From JAFALK01 sp042701975 (GTDB lineage Bacteria > Pseudomonadota > Gammaproteobacteria > Burkholderiales > Burkholderiaceae_C), in the NCBI GenBank assembly GCA_042701975.1, contig CP170561.1:372001-436000 (forward strand): a stretch of 64,000 nt of DNA. Direction: 5' to 3'. A program made the translations under genes and the position numbers. How positions within the stretch are numbered: position 1 is the first letter of the stretch; each line of letters opens with the position of its first letter. The notes under the pieces were generated by a model. It ran no database searches and was not told the DNA's origin. It saw only the letters and a program-made list of their open reading frames with translations. Below are positions 9,273 to 17,889 of the stretch, piece after piece.

Positions 9273-10993
9273 CGCGTGCCCTCCACCGTGCTGTCCGCCA
9301 CCCAGGCCGCACCTTCGACGTGGAAGCCCTGCTGCATCTCCATGCTGCCCTGCCCTCTCAACAACGCATCGACCATCGGGAAGACGCGGCGGACTTCATC
9401 GTTCTGCACCCAGGATTCGGCCTTGAAGCGATAGAGGAAGTGCACGCTCGCACGGCCTTCGCCCGTTTCGCTGACGCTCACGATGCGTTCCGCTTCCAAC
9501 CGGCCAGCGCAGAGGTCTGGCTTGCCGCCCTTGGCCGGCTTCATCGCCTGCTGGCCGGCGGCGGTCAGTTCGTAGCGGCGCGTGGGCACGCGCTCGACAG
9601 CCTGGCGTTCATCGTCACGCCAATCCACATAACCGTCTTTCGCGCTGACCAGGCCCTGGCGCTCCAGCACCGGCAGCTGGAGCGCATTGCGTGTGCGGGC
9701 CGCCACGTCGCGGGCGTTGACGTCGATCGGCCAGTCCGCCTTGGCCATGCAGACATCGCCGCGCTCGGCAAGAAAGCGGTCGAGCGCAGGTGCCATCGCC
9801 TCGGCCGTGCGCGGCGGCTGGTAGCCGTCCGTCAGCGTGTTCAGGAAGGCCAGCAGGTCTTGGATGCCCTCCTCGCTCATTGGCGGTTTGGAGCCCGCAG
9901 CGCGACCGTCCAGCGGCATCTGGCGGTCGATGTTGGCGTGGTATTTCTTCGGCAGGTCGTTGAACTTCTGCACCTTGCCCTTGATGGTCGGATACCAGCG
10001 CTCGGGCTGCGTGTCTCGCGTGGCGTAGAAGCGCACGGCCTCTTCCAGCGTGGCGATCTGGCCGTTATGGAAGAAGGCCTTGCGCGTGGCGACGTTGCGC
10101 AGCGTGGGCGTCTTGAACATGCCGCAGAGCTCGGGAGTCGCAGCTTTGCCGGCGTGGTCCTTGCGATCGCAGATGCCGAGGTCGCCGCCCTTGCCACCAT
10201 CGGCGCCCTTGAGCCGCGGCACGCCGATGGCCGAGAACGAATAGTCCGTGAACTGCGCCACGCTGCCGCCCACGCCCGCACCGCTGTAATGGCAGGCCGC
10301 GCAGTTGCCGCGGTTCGGATCCTGGAAAACCGCGAAGCCGCGCGCCTCGGCCGGCGTGAGTTCGCCGCCGATCTTGTTGCTGGCGTAGTAGTCGTACTTG
10401 CTGGTGTAGGGATGGAAGCTCGGGTCTTCCATCTGGAAGGCCTGCAGCGCTTCCATCGCGCGCTCGAAGGCGAGCTTCGGCTGATCGAAGACCTTCTCGC
10501 CAAAGGCCTCGCGGAACAGCGACGCGTAGCCGGCCTTCTTGAGCTTGGCGACGACGTCGGCGGCGCTCTTGTTGGCCATCTCGTTCGGCGCAAGCAGCGG
10601 CATCCTCGCCTGCTCGGCCAGCGTGGCGGCACGGCCATCCCACGCAAAGCCGCCGCCGGGTCCTGGCGGGCTGACGCCGTCGGGGTTGTCGGCCAGGTCG
10701 GCGTAGGCCGGCGTGTAGTTCTTGTAGGTCAGCGTCGGCACGGCGCGCGTGCCGGGCCGGTTGAGCTTGGGACCGCCAAGCTGCAGGCGCAGGTTGTTGG
10801 ACGGCGCGTAGTGGTTGTTGGGGTCGTGGCAGCTGGCGCAAGACATGCGGCCCGAGCCCGACAGCGACGGGTCCACGAACATCGCGCGGCCGACTTGCGC
10901 GGGCAGGCTGAGCGTCTGGCTCGATGGGGTCTGCGTCTGCGCGGGGGCCAGTCCTGCGAAGGCGGCGAGCAGCAACATCAGGCTGCGGATCAT
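9269..10993 (-). CDS. Two-haem cytochrome c peroxidase-like protein with extra C-terminal domain
   Basis: 574 residues from the ATG at 10993, preceded by a good Shine-Dalgarno (GAGGAG). Signal peptide about 1-19. Two CxxCH haem sites are visible: CASCH (52-56) and CAACH (231-235), with CCP-family text FFHNGQIATLEEAVRFYATRD. It belongs to the bacterial CcpA/MauG/MbnH superfamily of periplasmic di-haem peroxidases. It is much longer than a classical CcpA (about 320-350 residues): after the haem domains, about 170 residues follow with two Cys and a winged-helix-like stretch (RYELTAAGQQAM) that I cannot assign. It is coupled to the oxygenase gene and lies 83 bases after the phosphoesterase gene. 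Confidence 0.85.
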   Translation of the reverse strand: MIRSLMLLLAAFAGLAPAQTQTPSSQTLSLPAQVGRAMFVDPSLSGSGRMSCASCHDPNNHYAPSNNLRLQLGGPKLNRPGTRAVPTLTYKNYTPAYADLADNPDGVSPPGPGGGFAWDGRAATLAEQARMPLLAPNEMANKSAADVVAKLKKAGYASLFREAFGEKVFDQPKLAFERAMEALQAFQMEDPSFHPYTSKYDYYASNKIGGELTPAEARGFAVFQDPNRGNCAACHYSGAGVGGSVAQFTDYSFSAIGVPRLKGADGGKGGDLGICDRKDHAGKAATPELCGMFKTPTLRNVATRKAFFHNGQIATLEEAVRFYATRDTQPERWYPTIKGKVQKFNDLPKKYHANIDRQMPLDGRAAGSKPPMSEEGIQDLLAFLNTLTDGYQPPRTAEAMAPALDRFLAERGDVCMAKADWPIDVNARDVAARTRNALQLPVLERQGLVSAKDGYVDWRDDERQAVERVPTRRYELTAAGQQAMKPAKGGKPDLCAGRLEAERIVSVSETGEGRASVHFLYRFKAESWVQNDEVRRVFPMVDALLRGQGSMEMQQGFHVEGAAWVADSTVEGTR

Positions 10994-11014
10994 GGCTTCA
11001 CTCCTCAAGGCAAG

Positions 11015-11044
11015 AAGCCGGCCGGCATTGCTGCCGACCGGCTT
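11015..11044 (-). other. Intergenic stem-loop between phosphoesterase and peroxidase genes
   Basis: A 13-bp stem (one C/A mismatch) around a TTGC loop lies in the 83-base gap between the two genes. No T-run follows on the minus strand, so it is not a canonical terminator. It may act as an mRNA-stability or processing element that sets different expression for the two parts of the operon. This is inference from structure only. Confidence 0.5.
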
Positions 11045-11076
11045 GCGCCGAACTAACGGGTTACTTCCTCAAGTCC

Positions 11077-13290
11077 TTACTTCAGCGACCACAGGTTGGT
11101 CTGGTTCGCATCCGGGCCGGTCTGCGCGGACGTGTTCACGTCGGCCGACTGCTTCTGCGTGTAGCTCGTCGGGAACACATAGCTGTGGTTCATCGGGCGG
11201 ACCGAGTCGAAGTGCGCGTCGGCGCTGCCTGCGTATTCCGGCAGCAAGCTCAGGTTCTGCGTGATGAAGGCCTGCGTGTACTTCGAGCGGTTCATGTACG
11301 AGAACGGATCGGCCGGATCGGACAGGCCGAACATGTCCTGCAGCGTGCGCACGAAGGAAAAGTGGCTGTAGTAGTCACTGTCCACGAGGCGCTTCGGAGC
11401 GCTGACCTGGTTGGTCAGCAGGCCGAAGATCGACTCGCCGTGGCCCTTGTTGCCCGAGCCGTAGCCCGTCACCGTGGCATCGCGCGAGACGGCGGCGCTG
11501 CTGCCGACCAGCGGCGCGTCGACGTTTGTGCTGACCGGGTTCCAGCCGCAGCAGGAGTTGAAGCCCGAGGTGGCATTGCCTTCGTCGAACATGATGACGA
11601 TGGCCACGCGCTTGTTCGGGTTCAGCCACAGCGCGGAGGCGCGGATCTTCTCGACCAGGTACTTCACGTAGTTGTCGCCGCGCGTGATGATCGGCGAGCT
11701 GGCCGTCGGCGAAACGGCGTTGGACACACTGGAGCAATCGCTGGCCGTCTTGGTGGCGCCGTTGTCGGTGCCGGTGACGCTGATGCCGTGCATGTCATCG
11801 CACTGGTCCGGCACGACGAAGTTGAGCTGGCCAACATCGCCGCTGTTCAGGTCGGTGCTGAACTGGTCGATGTCGTAGCCGGCGGGGATGGCGTACTTGC
11901 TGCTGGCCATCATCGCGGCATCCCACTGGCCGCCGCCCAGCGTGCGGTTGTTGGCCTTGAAGCCGGGCTCGCTGCGGGCGTTCTGGTAGGCCATGCCCGG
12001 GTGGTGCTTGGTCTTGTACAGGCCGGCGGGCATGGGCAGGTTCAGCGTGGCCGAACCGATCTGCGCGGTATTGCCGCCGACGGTGCCGGGTGCGTAGACG
12101 TGGTCCTTGGCGACGACGGCTGCATCGGCGATCGAGTCGGTGCGGAAGTCCTGGCCCGGGTTCATCGATTCGCTGTAGGTACGCCACTGCAGGCCGGCCT
12201 TGGACAGCGCGTTGAAGATGTTGCCGCGACCGACGATGTTGTGGTTGGTGCTCTGCGCGCAGGTGGCCGTGAACGGCGAGTTGGCCAGGCCCGGCTGGGT
12301 CTTGTCCGGCGTGGGCAGGTCCTGCACGGCGTTGGCGCCGGTGGCGCCGCAGTTCCACTGGTTGTCGTCGGTGATGCCCCAGTCGTCGGCACCGCCGAGT
12401 GCTGTGTAGTTCGGCTCGCTCGGGTTGCCGGTGGCGAAGTAGCTGGTGAATTGGTTGCCTTCGCTCAGGTACTTGTTGATGTTGGGCGCGTAGGCCGAGC
12501 CCTTGATCGACAGCGTGGCCTTGTTCTCCAGCATGATCACGAAGATGTGGTCGTAGCGCGGGATGCCTTCGACGTTCATCGCAGCCTGGTGCGCGGCCGG
12601 CACCGTGGCGGCGTCGCCGCGGGCGGCGAGCTTGGAGGCGAAGGCCCAGCGGCTGGTCAGCGCCACGGATTCCTGCGTCACGGCAGCCTTGGCGTTGCCG
12701 GACAGCGTGTTCGGATCGGCCAGCGTTTCGGCCACGGACAGGTTCAGGCGGCCGGCGAGCGCGCGGCTTTCGGTGGCGTAGTTCGTGCCGTTGGCCTCGA
12801 CCATGCGCACGACTTCGGTGGACAGCGGCGTGACGGCGACATTGGCCGGCAGCAGCGGGCTGGTCGTGGCGGCGGCGATCTGGTCGGCCGAGACGCGCAG
12901 CACCAGGCGTTGCGTGACCGGCTTGCCGCCGTTGGTGGCGCTGGTGCCGATGTCGGCGATCAGCGGGGCAGCGACGCGGCTGGAGATGAGGAAGCTGCCG
13001 TCAGCCTTGGTCACGGCGGCGACTTCACCGGCATCGCACACGCCGTTGTTGTTGGCGTCGAAGCAGACGGTTGCACCGGCATAGACCGAGGCGACGGTCA
13101 CGCCGCGGGTGGAAGCTGCGGGGGAATCGGAGATCACCGGCGGCGTGAACAGCGTGCCGGCGACGACGCCCTTGACGGTGACGGCGGCCTGCGCCGGCGC
13201 CCAGGCGGCCAGCAGCGCGACGGCGGCGGACACGGTGGCGAGGCGGGCGGGCCGGCTGGCGAGGGAATGAGCTTGCTTGCGGATGTTCAT
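11077..13290 (-). CDS. Secreted phosphoesterase (acid phosphatase / phospholipase C superfamily)
   Basis: 737 residues with a signal peptide (to about residue 36, APAQA). Residues 60-230 form a separate N-terminal domain with a calcium-loop-like motif (CFDANNNGVCDAGE, 76-89). The catalytic domain (about 245-680) has family signatures: YDHIFVIMLENKA, SEPNYTALGG (candidate nucleophile near 291-298), VIMFDEGNATSG and KGHGESIFGLLTN, as in the PF04185 phosphoesterases (AcpA, PlcN). Such enzymes are periplasmic or extracellular and hydrolyse phosphomonoesters or phospholipid head groups. The gene follows the PEP-CTERM gene by 18 bases. Substrate unknown. Confidence 0.85.
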   Translation of the reverse strand: MNIRKQAHSLASRPARLATVSAAVALLAAWAPAQAAVTVKGVVAGTLFTPPVISDSPAASTRGVTVASVYAGATVCFDANNNGVCDAGEVAAVTKADGSFLISSRVAAPLIADIGTSATNGGKPVTQRLVLRVSADQIAAATTSPLLPANVAVTPLSTEVVRMVEANGTNYATESRALAGRLNLSVAETLADPNTLSGNAKAAVTQESVALTSRWAFASKLAARGDAATVPAAHQAAMNVEGIPRYDHIFVIMLENKATLSIKGSAYAPNINKYLSEGNQFTSYFATGNPSEPNYTALGGADDWGITDDNQWNCGATGANAVQDLPTPDKTQPGLANSPFTATCAQSTNHNIVGRGNIFNALSKAGLQWRTYSESMNPGQDFRTDSIADAAVVAKDHVYAPGTVGGNTAQIGSATLNLPMPAGLYKTKHHPGMAYQNARSEPGFKANNRTLGGGQWDAAMMASSKYAIPAGYDIDQFSTDLNSGDVGQLNFVVPDQCDDMHGISVTGTDNGATKTASDCSSVSNAVSPTASSPIITRGDNYVKYLVEKIRASALWLNPNKRVAIVIMFDEGNATSGFNSCCGWNPVSTNVDAPLVGSSAAVSRDATVTGYGSGNKGHGESIFGLLTNQVSAPKRLVDSDYYSHFSFVRTLQDMFGLSDPADPFSYMNRSKYTQAFITQNLSLLPEYAGSADAHFDSVRPMNHSYVFPTSYTQKQSADVNTSAQTGPDANQTNLWSLK

Positions 13291-13308
13291 GATCGTTGCG
13301 CTCCGGGA

Positions 13309-13845
13309 TCAGGCTTGATGACGACGGCGGCGCAGCGAGGCGGCACCCAGGGCGATGAAGCCGGCGGCCATCAGCGCGAAGCTGTCGGGCTCGGGCACGG
13401 TGGCGGCAGCGGTCAGCGTCCAGTGCTCGTTGCTGGCGGTCTCTGCGCCGCTGACCGGGTTGCTGAGGTCGTCCACCAGGTTGAAGTCAACGCCCGTGGC
13501 CTGGCCGGAGAAGATGGCGAAATAGTTGTTGAAGCCGCTGTCGAAGAAGGCGAAGTCCGACTTGGCGACATCGGCGGAGATCACGGCGGAGCCGGTCAGA
13601 TCGCCGCTGGTGATGCTCAGCGGGCCGGTGTAGGCCGTGCCGTTGATCCACAGGCTGGCATTGCTGATGCCGGAGATCAGGTCTCCGACTTCGGTACCGT
13701 CGAAGCTGCCGGTGATGGTCACCGGTGCACCGTTGCCGGTGTTGAGCGGGTCGAAGCTGTAGCTGAAGTTGTAGGTGTCGGCCTGGGCTGCTGCGGCGGC
13801 AAAAAGGCCGGCGAGCAAGGCGGCGGTGGCGGCGAGGCGTTTCAT
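13309..13845 (-). CDS. PEP-CTERM sorting-signal surface protein
   Basis: 178 residues. An N-terminal signal peptide (MKRLAATAALLAGLFAAAAAQA) is followed by a beta-rich region and a canonical C-terminal sorting tripartite: VPEP motif (about 150), a hydrophobic helix (SFALMAAGFIALGAASL) and a basic tail (RRRRHQA). PEP-CTERM proteins are processed by exosortase and usually end up in extracellular matrix or floc material. No exosortase gene is in the window. It is the first gene of the minus-strand cluster running down to 8646. Confidence 0.88.
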   Translation of the reverse strand: MKRLAATAALLAGLFAAAAAQADTYNFSYSFDPLNTGNGAPVTITGSFDGTEVGDLISGISNASLWINGTAYTGPLSITSGDLTGSAVISADVAKSDFAFFDSGFNNYFAIFSGQATGVDFNLVDDLSNPVSGAETASNEHWTLTAAATVPEPDSFALMAAGFIALGAASLRRRRHQA

Positions 13846-14163
13846 GGAATGCGACCTTTCGGCGTCTGCGGTTTTGATTCGGTGCCGGGCGGGCTTGCCC
13901 TTGGCGCGTCGCAGTGTCGAAATCGCCCATGACGGTCGCGTGACCGTGAACTACGTCACAAATGGTGCGGACCAGGGGCCGGCCGGCTTCAATGCTCGAT
14001 GTAAATCCGCGGCAAGCCAGCAGCCATCAGGCGTAGAGCGCTGCGCCGACCTCACGTCGGCGAGTTCCCGGATGCTTTGTTAATTAAGGCAAAGACCCGT
14101 CGGAGCGCGGCCAGGCCCTTGATGAAGGCGGCGAGGTTGCGCTCTCGCCGCCAGGCCCCCACC
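13846..14163. other. 318-base intergenic region
   Basis: It lies between the PEP-CTERM gene start and the serine-protease stop. No convincing gene is present; the short open frames lack family features. It should hold the promoter of the PEP-CTERM cluster and the terminator hairpin of the protease gene (14127-14152). A short AT-rich patch (TTTGTTAATTAAGG near 14076-14089) stands out from the GC-rich background. Confidence 0.7.
14127..14152 (-). terminator. Hairpin downstream of serine protease gene
   Basis: A perfect 9-bp stem (GGCGGCGAG pairing with CTCGCCGCC) with an 8-base loop starts 12 bases after the protease stop on the minus strand. The following T content is weak (TTCATCAAGG), so it may need Rho or be only a 3'-end stabiliser. 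Confidence 0.5.
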
Positions 14164-16164
14164 TCATCGCTCGCTGACCTTGGCCTCGCGCATCAGCAGG
14201 TCGAGCTTGGCCTTCATCGCCTCCTGCGGCGTGCCGGTCTCGCCGAAGTAGCGGAAGGTGTAGAGCACATCCGGCGCCGGCTGCGCATCGGCGGCACCAT
14301 AGACCGCGCTGATCGACTGCTTGCCGTTCACGGGCATGACGAGGGCGTCGTACGGATGCTCACGGCGCAGGCGCTTGTCCCAGTCCTTGCGGGCCGCCTC
14401 GCTGGCGTTGGCGCCGGGCGCGTTGTGACGGTAGATGGCGGTCTCGGACTTGTCATCGCCGTTGACCGTGACCACGCCACCGATGTCGAGCACGGCACCG
14501 TCGGGCTTGGCGCCGATGAAGGCGAAGTCCAGGCGCAGGCGGCTGTCCTTGTCGATCTTCTGCAGCTCCGGGCCGTAGGCGAACGCCAGATGACGGTCGT
14601 CATAGCTGAAGCTGCGGCCATAGTCGACGCGGTAGACCGGCCGCGCGAGCTGCTTGGGCAGCAAAGACTTCTGCGCGAGGAACTGGTCCCACTGCGAGAG
14701 CTTTCCCTCGTAGGAAGTGGCGATGAAGCCTGTCAGCAGCTTCATCCGCTCCAGCTGGCCGTTGCGCACCATCGGCGAGAGTTGCGCCTCCATGCCGACC
14801 GTGCCATCGGGAACGGCCAGATCGAACTCGGCCAGCCAGTTGCTGCTCAGCATGCTCGTCACATGCCAGACGCGGATCTGCCAGACGCGGCCCCAAGCGT
14901 CGGTGAAGAGCGTGTCCTCCTCCGGCTTGCCGATCGAGACCACCTTGGCGTTCTCGCCGCCGACATGGATAGCGGCCGGCGACGCCTTGAACACCAGCTC
15001 CTTGGCCACCTGCGGGTCGCCATACCACTTGGCCGGATCGACGTTGTCTGGCCGGCGGCGATGGAAGATGGAGATGCCCTTGTAGGCGGCAATGTCCTGC
15101 CAGCCTTCGTGGCCGAGATCGAGCCGCGTGAAGGTCAGCTGCGAGAAGCCCCAGTGGCCGTTGCTGCCCTGGGCGACGACGCTGGGCGCGCTGCGCTCGT
15201 AGAGGCTGTGCAGCAGCCGGTCGCTGCCGCTGCCGCGCGGGAAGGTCTCGGCGGCGTTCTCGGACAGCAGGGCGCGCAGCTGCTCGGCATTGAAGTCTTC
15301 CAGCGCCTTGAGGTAGGCGACCGAGAAGTCCGCAAAGCTCTTCGGCAAGGAGATGCTCGCCTTGAAGCGCGCCGCCTTCGTTTTCTCGAACACGATGAAG
15401 CCGGTGACCCCGCGTGAATCGGAGGTCATGACCTGATCCGGCGCCTGGTTCACGAGCGCGATCGGCACCGAGAAGTTCAGCGTGTTCTCCGTTGTGCGCT
15501 TGGCACGGACGACGCCGATCACGCGGCCCTTGCCGTCCACCAGCGGCCCGCCGCTGTTGCCGCCCGAGATCGGCGCAGAGAAGCGCTGCCAGTTCCAGCG
15601 ACCGCTTTCCTCTTCCGGTGTGTCCGAGGTGTAGTTGCCCTCGCGCATGACGATGCCTTCGCCCAGCGCGTTGCCCACGGCGTACACGGTTTCGTTGAGC
15701 TCGGGCTTCTCCTCCACCTCCAGCACAGCCGCCCGTTCCGGTGCCTGGGCCAGCGTGAAGACGACGAAGTCCTGGTCAGCCGAGCCCTTGACGATCTTGT
15801 CGATCGGGTAGAGCTTGCCGCCCGCATCGCGCAGCACCGGCTCGCGGCCGCTGTCGCCCATGGCCGCAACCAGCACGTGCATGGCCGTGACGTAACGGCC
15901 CGAACCGACGGAGAAGGCGGTGCCAATGGAGATGAACTTGTCGGAACGCAGCTGGAAGGGCAGCAGGTCCTGCCAGGGCTTGTCGTAGACCACCGTCTCC
16001 TTCGCCGGCTTGGGTACGACGACCTCGAAGGTGGCCTCTCGCACCCGGCGCTGGATCTCGGCGTCCAGCGGCGCAGCCGAGGCGGCTGAAACAACCTGCA
16101 GGCCCGCCAAGGCCATCACTAACAAACGACCGACGCGACCAGCCGTTGCCAAAGTCTTTTGCAT
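14164..16164 (-). CDS. Secreted trypsin-like serine protease with large C-terminal region of unknown function
   Basis: 666 residues from the ATG at 16164, preceded by AAAGGGACGT. Signal peptide about 1-31. An S1/HtrA-type protease domain occupies about 40-240, with the catalytic triad H96 (VTAMHVL), D132 (DQDFVVFTL) and S204 (GGNSGGPLVD). No PDZ domain follows. Instead there are about 420 residues of largely beta-rich sequence (for example VIGVVRAKRTTENTLNF ends the protease fold), which I do not recognise. Location is probably periplasmic or extracellular. The gene stands alone; an in-frame upstream extension was rejected because it lacks a signal peptide. Confidence 0.82.
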   Translation of the reverse strand: MQKTLATAGRVGRLLVMALAGLQVVSAASAAPLDAEIQRRVREATFEVVVPKPAKETVVYDKPWQDLLPFQLRSDKFISIGTAFSVGSGRYVTAMHVLVAAMGDSGREPVLRDAGGKLYPIDKIVKGSADQDFVVFTLAQAPERAAVLEVEEKPELNETVYAVGNALGEGIVMREGNYTSDTPEEESGRWNWQRFSAPISGGNSGGPLVDGKGRVIGVVRAKRTTENTLNFSVPIALVNQAPDQVMTSDSRGVTGFIVFEKTKAARFKASISLPKSFADFSVAYLKALEDFNAEQLRALLSENAAETFPRGSGSDRLLHSLYERSAPSVVAQGSNGHWGFSQLTFTRLDLGHEGWQDIAAYKGISIFHRRRPDNVDPAKWYGDPQVAKELVFKASPAAIHVGGENAKVVSIGKPEEDTLFTDAWGRVWQIRVWHVTSMLSSNWLAEFDLAVPDGTVGMEAQLSPMVRNGQLERMKLLTGFIATSYEGKLSQWDQFLAQKSLLPKQLARPVYRVDYGRSFSYDDRHLAFAYGPELQKIDKDSRLRLDFAFIGAKPDGAVLDIGGVVTVNGDDKSETAIYRHNAPGANASEAARKDWDKRLRREHPYDALVMPVNGKQSISAVYGAADAQPAPDVLYTFRYFGETGTPQEAMKAKLDLLMREAKVSER

Positions 16165-16348
16165 ACGTCCCTTTCGTGATTGCCGCCGGGAGGCGGTCTC
16201 TGAGTGGGGAATTCTCAGGGGGCGTGTGCGTGCTGTGCTTGATGGATGGGTTAAGAAAGATGAAGGGGGCGTCCGGAACCTGCCGAGCATCGCAGTCGCA
16301 AACGGCGCCCTTCAGCAGTGCAAAGATTTCTGCCCCTTGCGACTGCTC

Positions 16349-17827
16349 TCATTCGCCCAAGATATAGATGGGGTTCCCGACCAACGCCAGACGACCCGCC
16401 GCGTCGCGAACCTCAACGCGCAGCGTGTGCCGGTGGCCGTCGGCTCCCCAGCTCAGCGTTTGCGATTCGTCCTTGCCTGCGATGCTCAGTGCGTCTTGCA
16501 GCGGCTTGCCATCCACCAGGATTCGGGCCGTGCCGCCGGCCAGGCTCACGACACGAATCCGAAGCGTCAACGCGCCATCCTTCGGCGCGCGCAGCGCATC
16601 GCCCATCATCGCCTGCGCATCGCCCGCACGCACGGTGAATTCAAGCAAACGCTGCTGACCACTGGCCGCACCCTGCACGTCGATGAAAACGTGTCCCGCC
16701 CGCAGGCCGGCAAGGATGGCGCGCTGCGAGAGATTCTGAGCATGCACGACGGTCGTCGGCATGCCGATATGGCCGTACTCCTTGGTCGTCAAGGCGTTCG
16801 TCGCGTTGTGATCGTCACTGCCGCCGACTGCGGTGATGCGATGGCCGCGGTCCAGTTCCGATTGCCAGGCCGGCAGTCCGGAATACGGCGTGTCCGCATC
16901 GACGCCATTGACGACCTCCATGCCGTTGACGCGGTCCATGTCGATGGCGGGCGTCGCCGTCCAGCCGCAGCCCATGCAGATCTCACCAGACGGCCGCACC
17001 GGATGGTTGATCGAGAAGAAGCCCGCTGCCGGCAATTGCTTCAGCAGCGCGTTCCAGTCCGGCACCTCGGCGCTGCCCACGCGGAAGTCCAGCGGCAGGC
17101 TCGATCCGACGAAATTGGCATGGCCCGTGAAGCTCGTCAGCTCGATGCCCGGGATCATCAGCAGCTGATCGAAGTACGGCTGCAGTTCGCGGATGGCCTG
17201 CTGCTGCGAGGTCGTGTTGTGCTCGGAGAGCACGATGAAATCCAGCTTGCGCGACGCCGCCGCGGCCGCAGTGAAGTACAGCGGGCAAGGCACCTGGCGC
17301 TTGCCGCTTTGCGAAGCGCAACTGCCGTCGCTGTGGCTCGTGTGCATGTGCAGATCGCCCCGATACCAGGCGGGGCCCTCCTGCATCGGCTTGTCGAGGA
17401 CGGCGGGCGCAGAGCCGTCTTTGGAGAAATAGATCCGGGCCGTGAAGGCCGTGTGTGCGGTCGGCCGGGCGTTCGGAATGCCGAGCACGAGCTTCCACTG
17501 CCCCGGCGTGATCGGCCCAGGCAGGTAGGACGTCGTGGCATCGAGATCCGAGACGGTGAACTCGCTCTTGTTGCCGCCGCTCCAGCCGCGAAAGCCGCTT
17601 GGATCGCGCAGTCCCAGGTCGATGGTTGTCTTGTCCGCAGCCTTGTCGTAGTCGAACTGCACGGTGATGCGATGCACGCCGGCCGGCACGTCGAAGGGCA
17701 GGTAGCGATACGTCTGATGGTCCTTGCCTTCGACAAGGCCGGTGAGCGTGAGATCGGGGGCCTGCTGTGCGTGCGCGGTGGGGCACAGCATCAGAGCGGC
17801 GAAGAGGGATGCGATGAGATTCTTCAT
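16349..17827 (-). CDS. Secreted PHP-fold metallohydrolase, CehA/McbA family
   Basis: 492 residues, signal peptide about 1-20 (cleavage after AHA). A beta-sandwich N-terminal domain (25-150) precedes a PHP metal-binding domain: GDLHMHTSHSDG (H160, H162, D167), LSEHNTT (E202, H203), IPGIELTSFTGHAN, INHPVRP and GSDDHN. These are the CehA/McbA motifs; characterised members hydrolyse carbaryl-type carbamates or phosphoesters, but the natural substrate of most is unknown. It lies 62 bases downstream of the TonB-dependent receptor on the same strand, with a stem-loop between, so the pair probably acts on one imported or surface-bound compound. Confidence 0.82.
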   Translation of the reverse strand: MKNLIASLFAALMLCPTAHAQQAPDLTLTGLVEGKDHQTYRYLPFDVPAGVHRITVQFDYDKAADKTTIDLGLRDPSGFRGWSGGNKSEFTVSDLDATTSYLPGPITPGQWKLVLGIPNARPTAHTAFTARIYFSKDGSAPAVLDKPMQEGPAWYRGDLHMHTSHSDGSCASQSGKRQVPCPLYFTAAAAASRKLDFIVLSEHNTTSQQQAIRELQPYFDQLLMIPGIELTSFTGHANFVGSSLPLDFRVGSAEVPDWNALLKQLPAAGFFSINHPVRPSGEICMGCGWTATPAIDMDRVNGMEVVNGVDADTPYSGLPAWQSELDRGHRITAVGGSDDHNATNALTTKEYGHIGMPTTVVHAQNLSQRAILAGLRAGHVFIDVQGAASGQQRLLEFTVRAGDAQAMMGDALRAPKDGALTLRIRVVSLAGGTARILVDGKPLQDALSIAGKDESQTLSWGADGHRHTLRVEVRDAAGRLALVGNPIYILGE

Positions 17828-17846
17828 GGAGCTTTCATGGGAAAAG

Positions 17847-17864
17847 GGAGGCTGCAGCCTCCCC
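17847..17864 (-). terminator. Stem-loop with T-run between TonB receptor and metallohydrolase
   Basis: GGGAGGC and GCCTCCC pair around a TGCA loop, and on the minus strand the stem is followed directly by TTTT. It sits after the receptor stop and before the metallohydrolase start, so it may be a partial terminator that lowers expression of the downstream gene. Confidence 0.6.
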
Positions 17865-17889
17865 TTGTCTTCTCAGTTCATGAAATCGA

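Noticed and set aside
10924..13932. Open frame of about 1000 codons on the plus strand across the peroxidase and phosphoesterase genes
   Set aside because: It has no recognisable domain, and the minus-strand genes carry haem, catalytic and signal-peptide motifs. It is a GC-driven shadow.
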